Assembly (NCBI RefSeq): GCF_002014825.1
Contig: NZ_MUYU01000015.1
Span: forward strand, 1 to 64,000
Direction of reading: 5' to 3'
DNA: 64,000 nt
Source: Moraxella pluranimalium
GTDB taxonomy: Bacteria > Pseudomonadota > Gammaproteobacteria > Pseudomonadales > Moraxellaceae
Part shown: piece after piece, positions 55,137 to 63,939 of the stretch
How the letters are laid out: each line of letters opens with the position of its first letter
Position numbering within the stretch: the first letter of the stretch is position 1
Notes under the pieces: model-generated
Databases searched by the model: none
Told to the model about the DNA's origin: nothing
The model's input: the letters and a program-made list of their open reading frames with translations, nothing else
Translations under genes and position numbers: made by a program

Positions 55137-56330
55137 ATGAGATACTCGCCCAAGCCATCCGCATTTTCTCGATTTTTGACAGGATTTTGTGACAGCTTTT
55201 TTCGTGAAGTGCGCAAAGTCTCTGATAGCCGTTGGGATTTGTTTGCGCTATTTGGCATACCACTATTGGTGATTGTGCTGTTTGGAAGTATGTTCATCCA
55301 TACCAAAGCCGAACATCTGCCCATCATGGTCGTCGATCGAGATCAAAGTGAGCTAAGCCATCATATCATCCGCCATATCAGCCATCATCAATCGCTGGAT
55401 GTCGTCACAGTCAGCCAAAATCCACAAGATGCCGAGCGTGCCATCAACACACTGGACATCGGCGGCTATCTATATATCCCAAAAAATGCCGAAACTCGTT
55501 TGGTCAATGCCGAAGATCCTGGACTGCTTTTAGTGTACAATCAAGCCTTATACAGCATGGGCAGTGGTAGTGCGTCAGCGATGTCATCTGCGGTACTATC
55601 AGGTGTAGAGTCATTTTTAAGTGAGTCGTATTTGGTAAACACCCTACCGTCGTTGCATTTGGCGTTACCTACTGTCAAGGTGACAATTTTATTCAACCCC
55701 ACGCTAAGTTATGAGCTATTTTTATCGCCGTTTGTGGTGGCGGCAGTATTGCATCTACTCTTAAGCTGTTTGGTGGCGTATGCCATAGGCATTGAATTTG
55801 CTGATGGTACAGCTAGTGATTGGCTCAAGGATTCACCCATTGCCGCCTTGCTTGGTAAAGTAAGCCTTTACACGCTAGTGATTATTCTATGGGCGGCGAT
55901 TTGGCTTACTTGGATGATTTGGGTGCGCCAATATGCCATCGCAGGTAGCGCACTGTGGTTGATGATGGCGCAGGTGCTATTTTATGGTGCTTATGCACTA
56001 TTTGGCGCTATGGTTGCTCTAGTTGTTCGTGATGCGAACAAAAGCTTTGGGCTGCTCGCGGTCTATGGCGGCTCATCGATGAGCTTTGCTGGTGTGTCAT
56101 TACCGCTCAATAATGCGCCGACATTTACGCAGTTTTGGTCAAATATCATTCCATTTACAAGTTTTGCCAAGCTTCAAACCCAAAGCTGGATTATCGGTAG
56201 TCCTTGGCAGTCTATGTTGCCAAATTTACTCATCTTACTGCTATTTGTCATTATTTTTAGTAGCATCTGCTTGATACTGGTGCGCAAAATTACCAACAAT
56301 CTAGTCACCGATACAGGCGCATCATCATGA
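55137..56330 (+). CDS. ABC-2 type permease, first of two
   Basis: A 397-residue inner-membrane protein of the ABC-2 (YhhJ-like) permease type. The architecture is one N-terminal helix (about 35-58), a large periplasmic domain of about 180 residues (HLPIMVVDRDQSELSHHIIRHISHHQSLDVV), and about five C-terminal helices (about 190-390) with NNAPTFTQFWSNIIPFTSFAKLQTQSW. No P-loop or other ATPase motif is present. It overlaps the second permease by 4 bases (ATGA). In related cassettes an ATP-binding gene lies between the adaptor and the permeases; none is seen here. Confidence 0.88.
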   Translation: MRYSPKPSAFSRFLTGFCDSFFREVRKVSDSRWDLFALFGIPLLVIVLFGSMFIHTKAEHLPIMVVDRDQSELSHHIIRHISHHQSLDVVTVSQNPQDAERAINTLDIGGYLYIPKNAETRLVNAEDPGLLLVYNQALYSMGSGSASAMSSAVLSGVESFLSESYLVNTLPSLHLALPTVKVTILFNPTLSYELFLSPFVVAAVLHLLLSCLVAYAIGIEFADGTASDWLKDSPIAALLGKVSLYTLVIILWAAIWLTWMIWVRQYAIAGSALWLMMAQVLFYGAYALFGAMVALVVRDANKSFGLLAVYGGSSMSFAGVSLPLNNAPTFTQFWSNIIPFTSFAKLQTQSWIIGSPWQSMLPNLLILLLFVIIFSSICLILVRKITNNLVTDTGASS

Positions 56331-57478
56331 AGCAAGCAATTTTGACACTATTTCAAGACTGTATCGCAACTTTTCTTGCAATACTAAAAAATCGCTCTAT
56401 TTTATTGACGATGGTGCTCTCAATCGGTTTTTATGGCATTTTTTATCCCACCGCTTATCATGCCGAGCATGCACAGGCACTCCCCTTGATTATCGTCGAT
56501 GAAGAACAAAGCGCACTCAGCCACACCATCATCCGCACTACATCACACAGCCCAAATGTTGAAGTCATTGACATCACAAACAACCTACCCCAAGCGCTAA
56601 AACAAGTACGAAGTATGCACGCAGAAGGGATTTTATACCTGCCAAAGACACTCAGCCAAAGTATCCATCATGGAGAGACTGGTGGCATCGGACTGTATCT
56701 GAGCGGGGCTTATTTGCTTAGAACACAGACGGTGAGCACAGGTCTGATCAGCTCGCTTGAACAGGTGCTTATTGATGAGATGGCTAAATTTACCCAAATC
56801 AGCCATCTACAGCTGCCGACACTCGTACACAAACAGCCACTATTTAATACCACAAGCGGCTATGGCAGTTATGTTTTTCCCGCCATAGCCCCTTTGATTG
56901 TTCATCAGACGCTACTACTTGGTGTCGGCATGCTTATTTGCGGTTTTCAACAAACACATCGAAGGCTACGCATCAGCCAACTCATCTCTGTATATCTCGT
57001 TGCAGGGTTGATTGGTACTTTATCCAGCTGGTATCTGTATGGCTTTGTGTTTTGGCAGCAGGACTATCCCCGTGGTGGCAATTTTTGGGGCATGGTGCTT
57101 GCGACACCGATTTTTGTCGGTGCTGTCATTGCCATCGCGTCAGCACTGTCATCATTTTTTGATCGCTCTGAGCGAGTTGGGCAACTGTTGATTTTTTCAT
57201 CTGTGCCACTGTTTTTATTATCAGGGCTTGCCTATCCTTTTGTTGGCATGCCAAAGTGGCTTGTCAATTTTGCCGAGCTTCTGCCAAGCACACAAGGTAT
57301 TCAGATGTTTGTACAGCTCAATCAAATGGGCGTCCCCACCCAGCTCATCGCACCCAAGCTGTTTTATTTATTTGCCGTCATGCTCATCATGAGCCTGCTT
57401 GCCCTATGGCGACTGTGTCTTAAGCCAAGTCTTAAACCAAATGATCAACAAGCAACCATACCAACGAATTTTAGATGA
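56327..57478 (+). CDS. ABC-2 type permease, second of two
   Basis: A 383-residue paralogue of the preceding permease with the same plan: helix (about 20-40), periplasmic domain starting ALPLIIVDEEQSALSHTIIRTTSHSPNVEVI, and about six C-terminal helices with PLFLLSGLAYPFVGMPKWLVNFAELLPSTQGIQMFVQLNQMG, the ABC-2 hallmark. The two permeases probably form a heterodimer. Overlap with the first gene implies translational coupling. The cassette ends here; metG follows after 63 bases with its own promoter-like sequence. Confidence 0.88.
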   Translation: MKQAILTLFQDCIATFLAILKNRSILLTMVLSIGFYGIFYPTAYHAEHAQALPLIIVDEEQSALSHTIIRTTSHSPNVEVIDITNNLPQALKQVRSMHAEGILYLPKTLSQSIHHGETGGIGLYLSGAYLLRTQTVSTGLISSLEQVLIDEMAKFTQISHLQLPTLVHKQPLFNTTSGYGSYVFPAIAPLIVHQTLLLGVGMLICGFQQTHRRLRISQLISVYLVAGLIGTLSSWYLYGFVFWQQDYPRGGNFWGMVLATPIFVGAVIAIASALSSFFDRSERVGQLLIFSSVPLFLLSGLAYPFVGMPKWLVNFAELLPSTQGIQMFVQLNQMGVPTQLIAPKLFYLFAVMLIMSLLALWRLCLKPSLKPNDQQATIPTNFR

Positions 57479-57541
57479 TTTTTCTACCGATTTACGGTAT
57501 GATAGACAGATTTTCATTTGAATAATTTTTGGGGTAAATTC

Positions 57542-59608
57542 ATGAGCGCCAATCGCAAAATTCTTGTTACCAGTGCCTTACCTTATGCCAATGGCCCGAT
57601 TCACTTAGGGCATTTGGTGGAATACATCCAAACCGACATTTGGGTGCGAGCCATGAAAGCCATGGGTCATACCGTCACCTATGTCTGCGCCGATGATGCA
57701 CACGGCACCGCCATCATGCTAAAGGCTGAAGCCAACAGCATCACCCCCGAAGAACAAATCGCCACTGTCAAAGCATCGCACGAAAAGGACTTTGCAGGCT
57801 TTCATATCGGTTTTGATAATTATTACTCAACGCACAGCCCAGAGAACGAGCAGTTTTCCCAAGAGATTTACACCAAGCTTGAGCAAGGCGGCTATATCTT
57901 TACCAAAGATGTTGAGCAATTATTCGACACCGAAAAAGGCCTATTCCTAGCCGACCGCTTTGTCAAAGGTGAATGCCCTGAATGCGGCGCCAAAGACCAA
58001 TACGGCGATAACTGCGAAGTCTGCTCAAGCACCTATAACGCCACCGAGCTGAAGAACCCGTATTCGACATTGAGCAATTCAACGCCTGTGGTCAAATCAT
58101 CCAAGCACTATTTCTTTGATTTGCCAAAGTTTGAAGATTTTCTAAAATCATGGACAAAAGGCGACAACCGCTTGCAATCAGCGATTTATAATAAGCTGTC
58201 TGAATGGTTTGACGCAGGTCTTGCCCCGTGGGACATCAGCCGTGACGCGCCATATTTTGGCTTTAAAATTCCAAATACACCAGCCGGTGAGCCTGATAAA
58301 TATTTTTATGTTTGGCTAGATGCACCTGTAGGCTATATGGCAAGCTTTAAGAATCTGTGCGAGCGTACAGGGCTTGATTTTGATGAATATTGGAAAAAAG
58401 ACAGCACTACCGAGCTGTATCATTTCATCGGCAAGGACATCGTCTATTTCCATGCGCTATTTTGGCCGGCGATGCTAGAAGGTGCTGGCCTGCGCACACC
58501 GACAGCGGTCAATGCACACGGCTTTTTGACCGTCAATGGCGAGAAAATGAGTAAATCTCGTGGTACTTTCATCAAAGCCGAAACGTATCTGAATCATCTA
58601 AACCCTGAATATCTGCGCTATTATTTTGCCAGCAAACTCTCAGCCAGCGTCGAAGACATTAACCTAGATTTAGAAGACTTTATGCAAAAAGTTAATTCAG
58701 ACTTGGTTGGTAAAGTCGTCAATATCGCCTCTCGCTGTGCAGGCTTTATTCATAAGAATAACGATGGCAAATTGGCGGATACTTTGGCAGAGCCTGCCCT
58801 AGTCCAAGAAATCATCGATGCAGGCAGCGATATCGCCGCCGCCTATGAAGCGCGTGAATTTGGCCGTGCCACCCGTCTAATCATGGCGTGTGCGGATAAG
58901 GCAAATGAATACATCGACACGCACAAGCCATGGGCATTAAATAAAGAAGGTAAAACCGAAGAAGTCCAAGCTGTCTGCACCGTTGCGCTAAACATTTTCC
59001 ATAAGCTTGTGATTTATCTTGCGCCGATTTTGCCAGTATTGTCTGACAATGCTCGTAATTTCTTGAATGTTGAGACGCTGGACTTCGACAGCCGTCAGCA
59101 GCATTTGCTTGGTCATAGCATCAATGCCTTTAGCCCACTGATGAGCCGAGTCGAAAAAGACAAAGTTGATGCGATGGTGAATGATTCTAAAGAAAATCTA
59201 GAATCCAAACCTGCCCAAAAAGCCGATAACAAAACTGATAACAAAGTCAAAAATGCTGACAAAGCTGCTCAAGCAGGTAGCGAGTTCATCGGTATTGATG
59301 ACTTTGCCAAAGTGACCATGAAAGTTGCTCATGTCGTTGAGTGTAACAGCGTCGAAGAGGCAGATAAGCTACTTCAGTTCACCCTAGATGTCGGCGAAGA
59401 GAGCACCCGCAATGTGTTTAGCGGCATTGCCAAGTTCTATAAACCTGAAGAGCTGACCGGCAAAAAAGTCGTCTGCGTGACCAACCTTGCGCCACGCAAA
59501 ATGAAGTTTGGCATCTCTGAAGGTATGATTTTATCCGCCGAAAAAGACGGTCAATTAACCGTCATCACCCTACCTGACACCATGCCAGTTGGTGCGACTT
59601 TGGCATAA
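57542..59608 (+). CDS. metG: Methionyl-tRNA synthetase
   Basis: Charges tRNA-Met. The 688-residue protein has the HIGH motif as HLGH (21-24), the zinc domain [17 protein letters not shown] (about 145-161), the KMSKS loop in [11 protein letters not shown] (about 332-336), the anticodon-binding domain and a C-terminal tRNA-binding (OB) domain (about 580-688, [26 protein letters not shown]). This is the long homodimeric class. The start at 57542 (MSANRKIL) fits the family; an eight-residue upstream extension has no support. GGGG upstream is the ribosome site. Confidence 0.98.
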   Translation: MSANRKILVTSALPYANGPIHLGHLVEYIQTDIWVRAMKAMGHTVTYVCADDAHGTAIMLKAEANSITPEEQIATVKASHEKDFAGFHIGFDNYYSTHSPENEQFSQEIYTKLEQGGYIFTKDVEQLFDTEKGLFLADRFVKGECPECGAKDQYGDNCEVCSSTYNATELKNPYSTLSNSTPVVKSSKHYFFDLPKFEDFLKSWTKGDNRLQSAIYNKLSEWFDAGLAPWDISRDAPYFGFKIPNTPAGEPDKYFYVWLDAPVGYMASFKNLCERTGLDFDEYWKKDSTTELYHFIGKDIVYFHALFWPAMLEGAGLRTPTAVNAHGFLTVNGEKMSKSRGTFIKAETYLNHLNPEYLRYYFASKLSASVEDINLDLEDFMQKVNSDLVGKVVNIASRCAGFIHKNNDGKLADTLAEPALVQEIIDAGSDIAAAYEAREFGRATRLIMACADKANEYIDTHKPWALNKEGKTEEVQAVCTVALNIFHKLVIYLAPILPVLSDNARNFLNVETLDFDSRQQHLLGHSINAFSPLMSRVEKDKVDAMVNDSKENLESKPAQKADNKTDNKVKNADKAAQAGSEFIGIDDFAKVTMKVAHVVECNSVEEADKLLQFTLDVGEESTRNVFSGIAKFYKPEELTGKKVVCVTNLAPRKMKFGISEGMILSAEKDGQLTVITLPDTMPVGATLA

Positions 59609-59629
59609 CTGGTCAAATTTTCCCTAGCC

Positions 59630-59656
59630 TGCCCTGTCATTGATGGGGCAATTTTT
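59630..59656 (+). terminator. Weak terminator after metG
   Basis: TGCCC (59630-59634) pairs with GGGCA (59646-59650), with a CAT/ATG inner pairing, followed by AATTTTT. It lies only 12 bases before the next start codon. Confidence 0.5.
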
Positions 59657-59667
59657 GAGTGTTATTT

Positions 59668-60366
59668 ATGAAAAAAATCGCAATCGCAACTGCACTACTT
59701 GTCGCAAGCACAGCGCACGCTGACACCCTGTACGGTCTATATGCCGATGCCAACTACTGGCACACCTCTGCTGATGTCACCGACAATGGCGTCAAACAAA
59801 ACTTTGATGATGAAGGCAACTATATGCTATCTGCAAGCCTTGAGCACGGTGTACCACTAATCCCAAATGTGCGTGTGCGTCATGCTGACATCAATCACAG
59901 CCAAAACACTGCCATCGCCAAAGACGAAGTGGCATTCACCAGCACCGATGCCATTGCGTATTATGAAATCCTAGACAATGTCGTGAGTGTTGATTTGGGC
60001 TTGGGTGCTAAGCGCATCTCTGGCGATGTCAAATACACAGGCGGCAAAACGCTGGATTTGAACAAAACCCTACCAATGGCATACGCATCTGTCGGCGCAA
60101 AACTACCATTCACCGGCCTATCAGCCAAAGCTGAGCTTGGTGTGGGTGTCGGCACAAATGTCAAAGCCACAGATGCACAAGCAGAGCTAAAATACGACTT
60201 CGTCAAGACCGCTGCTGTCGATTTGGGCATCAAAGGCGGTTATCGCATCCTATCGCTGGATTATGACGAGATGAATGTCAAGTATCTAGGCACTGTCTTT
60301 GGTAAGCAAACACCGTATAAGGCTGATTTTAAAGGCCCTTATGTCGGTTTAGAAGTGCACTTCTAA
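59668..60366 (+). CDS. TIGR04219 family outer membrane beta-barrel protein
   Basis: A 232-residue outer membrane protein of the TIGR04219 family, role unknown. The signal peptide is MKKIAIATALLVASTAHA with cleavage before DTLYGLYADANYWHTSADVT, the family's typical mature start. The rest alternates beta-strands: ALEHGVPLIPNVRVRHADINH, GLGAKRISGDVKYTGG, and the last strand YKADFKGPYVGLEVHF ending in Phe. About eight strands are likely. The start at 59668 replaces a three-residue longer frame. A strong terminator follows. Confidence 0.9.
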   Translation: MKKIAIATALLVASTAHADTLYGLYADANYWHTSADVTDNGVKQNFDDEGNYMLSASLEHGVPLIPNVRVRHADINHSQNTAIAKDEVAFTSTDAIAYYEILDNVVSVDLGLGAKRISGDVKYTGGKTLDLNKTLPMAYASVGAKLPFTGLSAKAELGVGVGTNVKATDAQAELKYDFVKTAAVDLGIKGGYRILSLDYDEMNVKYLGTVFGKQTPYKADFKGPYVGLEVHF

Positions 60367-60381
60367 TCGCAGAATACCGCC

Positions 60382-60413
60382 AAAAGCGTATCACCATCGT
60401 GATGCGCTTTTTG
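60382..60413 (+). terminator. Terminator after the outer membrane protein gene
   Basis: AAAAGCGTATCAC (60382-60394) pairs with GTGATGCGCTTTT (60399-60411), 13 pairs with one G-U and a 4-base loop, ending in a T-run. Confidence 0.92.
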
Positions 60414-60430
60414 TTTATGCACAGGTACGG

Positions 60431-60436
60431 TATAAT
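60431..60436 (+). promoter_or_regulatory. dinB: dinB promoter -10 box immediately upstream of the start codon
   Basis: A perfect TATAAT lies at 60431-60436 and the dinB ATG at 60442, exactly where transcription would begin. No ribosome site is present. No LexA-type CTGT-N8-ACAG site is seen in this short gap, nor is a convincing -35 box. Confidence 0.55.
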
Positions 60437-60441
60437 AAGCC

Positions 60442-61512
60442 ATGCGTAAAATCATTCACATCGACATGGATGCTTTCTTTGCCAGTGTCGAACAGCGAGA
60501 TAACCCCGCCTTGCGTGGCAAACCGCTCATCGTCGGTGGCGACCCCAATGGGCGTGGTGTCGTCTCCACCGCAAGCTATGAAGCTCGTCAATATGGCATT
60601 CGCTCGGCAATGAGCTGTTATGAAGCCAAAAAACGCTGTCCGCACGCCATCTTTGTCCGCCCACGCTTTGATGCGTATCGTGCCGTGAGTGCACAAGTAC
60701 AAGCAATCATGCGTACGCTGACGCCGATTGTTGAGCCATTATCACTCGATGAAGCCTATCTTGATGTCACTGACACCCATCTGTATCAAGGTTCGGCAAC
60801 GCTGATGGCAAATCACCTACGCCAAGCGATTTTTGATACCACAGGGCTAACCGCATCCGCTGGCGTATCGTACAATAAAATGCTTGCCAAAATCGCATCC
60901 GACATCAACAAGCCTAATGGCATTACCGTCATCGTGCCCGAGTACGCCCAAGCATTGATTGATAGCCTGCCGATTGAGCGATTTCACGGGATTGGCAAAT
61001 CCAGCAGTGCCAAACTGCACGATTTAGGCATTCACACCGGCTTACAGCTGCGTAAAACCGAACTTAGCACGCTCGTGAATCTCTTTGGGCAAAAACGGGG
61101 TCAATATTATCACGATATCGCCCACGGCATCGACCATCGTCCTGTACAGGCTGAACGCATTCGCAAATCCATTGGCACTGAGATTACCTTTGGCGAGAAT
61201 ATCAGCCAAGATGAGATTATCCTAGCCAAAATCCATGAGCAGACACTCGATGCCTATGACGCACTCAAAGCACGTTCGCTGACAGCGCACACCATCACGC
61301 TGAAGGTCAAATATGCCGACTTTAGCCAAATCACTCGCAGTCATACGCATAAGCTACCTTTTGAGAGTGCCGAACAAGCCTATCAATGGGCGGTGCAATT
61401 ATTCCAGCAAATCGATCGTAAGCTTGCCATTCGCTTGGTGGGTGTGACTTTTTCGAATTTTGGGACGGATGATAATTTGTCGCAGCCTTCTTTGTTTGAT
61501 GTGCTTGATTGA
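60442..61512 (+). CDS. dinB: DNA polymerase IV
   Basis: Y-family translesion polymerase. The 356-residue protein has the catalytic Asp8 (IDMDAFFASVEQRD), steric-gate Phe13, and Asp103/Glu104 (SLDEAYLDVT), matching E. coli residue for residue. It also has the thumb and little-finger domains (LFGQKRGQYYHDIAHGID, KSIGTEITF). The C-terminal SQPSLFDVLD resembles the beta-clamp binding motif (QxxLF). It is a single-gene unit after a strong terminator. It is not obviously SOS-controlled from the sequence upstream. Confidence 0.97.
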   Translation: MRKIIHIDMDAFFASVEQRDNPALRGKPLIVGGDPNGRGVVSTASYEARQYGIRSAMSCYEAKKRCPHAIFVRPRFDAYRAVSAQVQAIMRTLTPIVEPLSLDEAYLDVTDTHLYQGSATLMANHLRQAIFDTTGLTASAGVSYNKMLAKIASDINKPNGITVIVPEYAQALIDSLPIERFHGIGKSSSAKLHDLGIHTGLQLRKTELSTLVNLFGQKRGQYYHDIAHGIDHRPVQAERIRKSIGTEITFGENISQDEIILAKIHEQTLDAYDALKARSLTAHTITLKVKYADFSQITRSHTHKLPFESAEQAYQWAVQLFQQIDRKLAIRLVGVTFSNFGTDDNLSQPSLFDVLD

Positions 61513-61655
61513 TGTTATTATTGAATGACAACAACTGATGACATTGTAGCAAATCAGTCTAGCATGACTTACTTTGGCTTCCATAGCATCGATTAGAATA
61601 TAAAGTTAAAAACTTAACCGCCTATTCATATTCCAAGCCAAATCCCAAAAAAACA

Positions 61656-61686
61656 AAACCCCCAAAGTTATACACTTTAGGGGTTT
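61656..61686 (-). terminator. Terminator of the rpsF-rpsR-rplI operon
   Basis: AAACCCC (61656-61662) with AAAGT (61664-61668) pairs with ACTTT (61674-61678) and GGGGTTT (61680-61686), one mismatch. On the minus strand the stem runs into TTTTGTTTTTTT. Confidence 0.88.
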
Positions 61687-61710
61687 ATCATACTCAAATA
61701 ATCTTAATGA

Positions 61711-62187
61711 TTATTCTTCGTCTGCATCAGCTTGTGGTGCGTCTTCGCTTAGAATTGTCACAAGGATGTCAGCTGAGATGTCGTGATGTAGTTGGATAGT
61801 AACTTTGTACTCACCCACTTGACGGAATGCGCCTTCAGGCATCTTCACTTCAGCACGATCTACTTCTAGACCAGACTTAGTCAAGGCATCAGCGATGTCA
61901 CGAGTACCGATAGAACCGAATAGTTTACCTTCGTCACCAGCTTTAGCACGCATGATAACATTAACATCAGCCAATGCAGCAGCGCGTTGGTTAGCAACTT
62001 CTAGTTCTTTTGCTTCGATAGCTTCTAGCTCAGCACGACGAGCTTCGAACTTAGCGATGTTCGCTTCAGTTGCAGGTAGTGCTTTGCCTTGTGGGATTAG
62101 GTAGTTACGACCGTAACCAGCTTTTACATCAACCGTTTCACCAAGTTTACCAAGATTAACGACACGCTGTAATAGAATAACTTGCAT
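61711..62187 (-). CDS. rplI: 50S ribosomal protein L9
   Basis: Two-domain large-subunit protein. The 158-residue product has the N-terminal RNA-binding domain [40 protein letters not shown], the long connecting helix (about 45-75) and the C-terminal domain ([34 protein letters not shown]). The C-terminal tail is a little longer and more acidic than in E. coli (149 residues). It lies 16 bases downstream of rpsR. Confidence 0.97.
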   Translation of the reverse strand: MQVILLQRVVNLGKLGETVDVKAGYGRNYLIPQGKALPATEANIAKFEARRAELEAIEAKELEVANQRAAALADVNVIMRAKAGDEGKLFGSIGTRDIADALTKSGLEVDRAEVKMPEGAFRQVGEYKVTIQLHHDISADILVTILSEDAPQADADEE

Positions 62188-62203
62188 GATTTATCTCCGT
62201 TAA

Positions 62204-62431
62204 TTACTTGTGGTTGTCAGTGTATGGCAATAGAGCCAAGTAGCGAGCTTGCTTAATCGCAACTGCTAGCTGACGCTGATACTTGTTAGAAGTACCAGTG
62301 ATACGGCTAGGAACGATTTTGCCATTTTCGCTGATGTATTGCTTTAGAAGTTCAACATCTTTGTAATCGATGTGTGAGATGCCTTCAGCGGTAAAGCGGC
62401 AGAACTTACGACGACGATAAAAACGTGCCAT
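62204..62431 (-). CDS. rpsR: 30S ribosomal protein S18
   Basis: Small-subunit protein that binds 16S rRNA with S6. The 75-residue length is exactly standard. Conserved sequence [68 protein letters not shown] ribosome site AGGAGA precedes it. Second gene of the rpsF-rpsR-rplI operon. Confidence 0.98.
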   Translation of the reverse strand: MARFYRRRKFCRFTAEGISHIDYKDVELLKQYISENGKIVPSRITGTSNKYQRQLAVAIKQARYLALLPYTDNHK

Positions 62432-62447
62432 GATAATATCTCCTTAA

Positions 62448-62849
62448 TTAGTTATCGCTGTCAGCGTCGCTCTCACCTTGTTCGGTGCGAACGTCGTTAC
62501 GACGGTTAGCTTTGCGAGTGCGCTTATCTTCTGCTTCTTTCGCTAGTGGCGATTGTTCAGTGATAGCAGCGTCACGGCGGATAACTAGGCTACGGATGAT
62601 GGCATCGTTGTACTTGAATAGTTCTTCTAGCTGAGCTAGAGTCTCATCGTTACATTCGATGTTTAGTAGCACATAGTGCGCTTTGTGGATTTTGTTGATT
62701 GGGTAAGCCAATTGACGACGGCCCCAGTCTTCTAGACGATGGTTTGCACCGCCATTTTCTTCAACAATAGTACGGTACTTAGTTACCATGTCGGCAACTT
62801 GGTTGCTTTGGTCTGGATGAACCAATAGCACCACTTCATAATGTCTCAT
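62448..62849 (-). CDS. rpsF: 30S ribosomal protein S6
   Basis: Small-subunit protein that partners S18. The 133-residue product has [60 protein letters not shown] and [22 protein letters not shown], with a disordered charged C-terminal tail (about 105-133), a common variable part of S6. The ribosome site lies in AGGGAG. It heads the operon; its leader contains a possible S6:S18 binding element and a clear promoter. Confidence 0.98.
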   Translation of the reverse strand: MRHYEVVLLVHPDQSNQVADMVTKYRTIVEENGGANHRLEDWGRRQLAYPINKIHKAHYVLLNIECNDETLAQLEELFKYNDAIIRSLVIRRDAAITEQSPLAKEAEDKRTRKANRRNDVRTEQGESDADSDN

Positions 62850-62859
62850 AAGGACTCCC

Positions 62860-62890
62860 TACGGATTAAAACAGCCACCACCAGACCGTA
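62860..62890 (-). promoter_or_regulatory. Possible S6:S18 autoregulatory leader element
   Basis: On the minus strand TACGG (from 62890-62886) can pair with CCGTA (62864-62860) across about 21 bases. The latter lies just before the ribosome site of rpsF. Known S6:S18 leaders hold a CCG-containing bulged stem in this position, so this is a plausible but unproven operator. Confidence 0.4.
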
Positions 62891-62955
62891 TCTGACAGCA
62901 GCAAGGAGATTGAAAAAGTAGGTTTGCTAAACCAAACCCATTTAACAAAGCGCAT

Positions 62956-62984
62956 ATTATACGCTGATTTATCGGCAATAGCAA
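62956..62984 (-). promoter_or_regulatory. rpsF-rpsR-rplI operon promoter
   Basis: On the minus strand TTGCTA (62984-62979) and TATAAT (62961-62956) are separated by exactly 17 bases, close to consensus. The start is expected near 62949, giving a 100-base leader before rpsF. Confidence 0.85.
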
Positions 62985-63002
62985 GGCTTATTTGCTATTG
63001 CC
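62974..63002. repeat. Inverted repeat over the rpsF -35 region
   Basis: GGCAATAGCAA (62974-62984) is perfectly complementary to TTGCTATTGCC (62992-63002) with a 7-base centre. The left arm contains the -35 box of the rpsF promoter. No T-run follows on either strand, so it is not an ordinary terminator. It could be an operator or part of the end of the upstream transcript. Confidence 0.75.
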
Positions 63003-63021
63003 TAAATTATTTCAAGCACAG

Positions 63022-63516
63022 TTAAGGCTGTGGATTTTGGGCGTTCATCTGCGCCATTTGACGTTTTTGTTCTTGGATACGAGCAGTTTCGGCTTGCTTT
63101 TCGGCATCACCAGCAATCACACTACGCAGCATCTGCCAAATTGCACCCACCACAAGCAGTGCAGCAAACACCGCCAAAATCGGCAAAAAAGCCACCACAG
63201 CACCAGCAAAATCTTTCATCAAAATCGAATGAAACACACCAAGCATCGCAGGTGCAACTTCACCCGTACCGCCTGCCGCTTGACCCGGTGCAAACAAAAT
63301 CGATGCCACCATCACCCAGCTAATCCCCTTAAACGGTCTAGGAATCAGGCGCATCACAAGTAGCCAAAGCAATAGCACAAGCACACAGCCAATCACATAG
63401 ACGGTCAATGGCAATTGCGCAGCAGGAATACCTTCAGTGATTTGAGCCCACCAAACAAAAAATTGAGCCAAGCTTTCACTGATTTTTTCAAGCGGTAAGT
63501 CTTTTAACCAATTCAT
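63022..63516 (-). CDS. Hypothetical membrane protein
   Basis: Not recognised beyond a membrane protein. The 164-residue product has an amphipathic start (MNWLKDLPLEKISESLAQFFVWW), then three to four hydrophobic segments (about 35-55, 62-80, 85-103 and 105-130) and a soluble Gln/Met-rich tail (EKQAETARIQEQKRQMAQMNAQNPQP). The start at 63516 was chosen; a five-residue longer frame lacks a ribosome site. It shares the strand with the YcgL gene 102 bases upstream, and with rpsF downstream, which has its own promoter. Confidence 0.7.
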   Translation of the reverse strand: MNWLKDLPLEKISESLAQFFVWWAQITEGIPAAQLPLTVYVIGCVLVLLLWLLVMRLIPRPFKGISWVMVASILFAPGQAAGGTGEVAPAMLGVFHSILMKDFAGAVVAFLPILAVFAALLVVGAIWQMLRSVIAGDAEKQAETARIQEQKRQMAQMNAQNPQP

Positions 63517-63618
63517 CGTAACAACCAACAATAAAATTATCGCTATTTTAACACGCTTTTTACCAAAAACTGTTAAAAATTCGTAAAACTTAAAATCTTA
63601 CAAAAAATCAGTCAGTTA

Positions 63619-63939
63619 TCAATCATATTTTTTGTCTTGAGCATCTTTGGCTTTGGCAAGTGCTTGTGCTGCCAAAATATCAGCAGGCGGCGCTTGGACA
63701 TAATAGCCCTGCTCGGCAAGCTTGGCACGCACATCATCGATATTGGCTCGCGCCAATTTATCTCGGCTTGACAAATCTAGGTGCATCACAAACTGACCCA
63801 TGCCAAGCTTGGCTCGTAGTGCGGTTGGCAACACACCCAGCCAATCGATCAAAGTCTCGGTGTCATTTGGGTAATTTGGGCGTGCGATATACACATACCA
63901 GTCTTCGTTTTTTGGGAATTTATAAACATCACAATGCAT
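63619..63939 (-). CDS. YcgL domain protein
   Basis: A 106-residue protein of the YcgL family, function unknown. The N-terminal MHCDVYKFPKNEDWYVYIARPNY, the central LRAKLGMGQFVMHLDLSSRDKLARANIDDVRAKLAEQGYYVQAPP and a charged tail match E. coli YcgL closely. The start at 63939 was chosen because that is where family members begin and AGGAT lies 7 bases upstream; longer frames have no support. In Pseudomonas the gene follows rnd; whether this is so here lies beyond the window edge. Confidence 0.88.
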   Translation of the reverse strand: MHCDVYKFPKNEDWYVYIARPNYPNDTETLIDWLGVLPTALRAKLGMGQFVMHLDLSSRDKLARANIDDVRAKLAEQGYYVQAPPADILAAQALAKAKDAQDKKYD

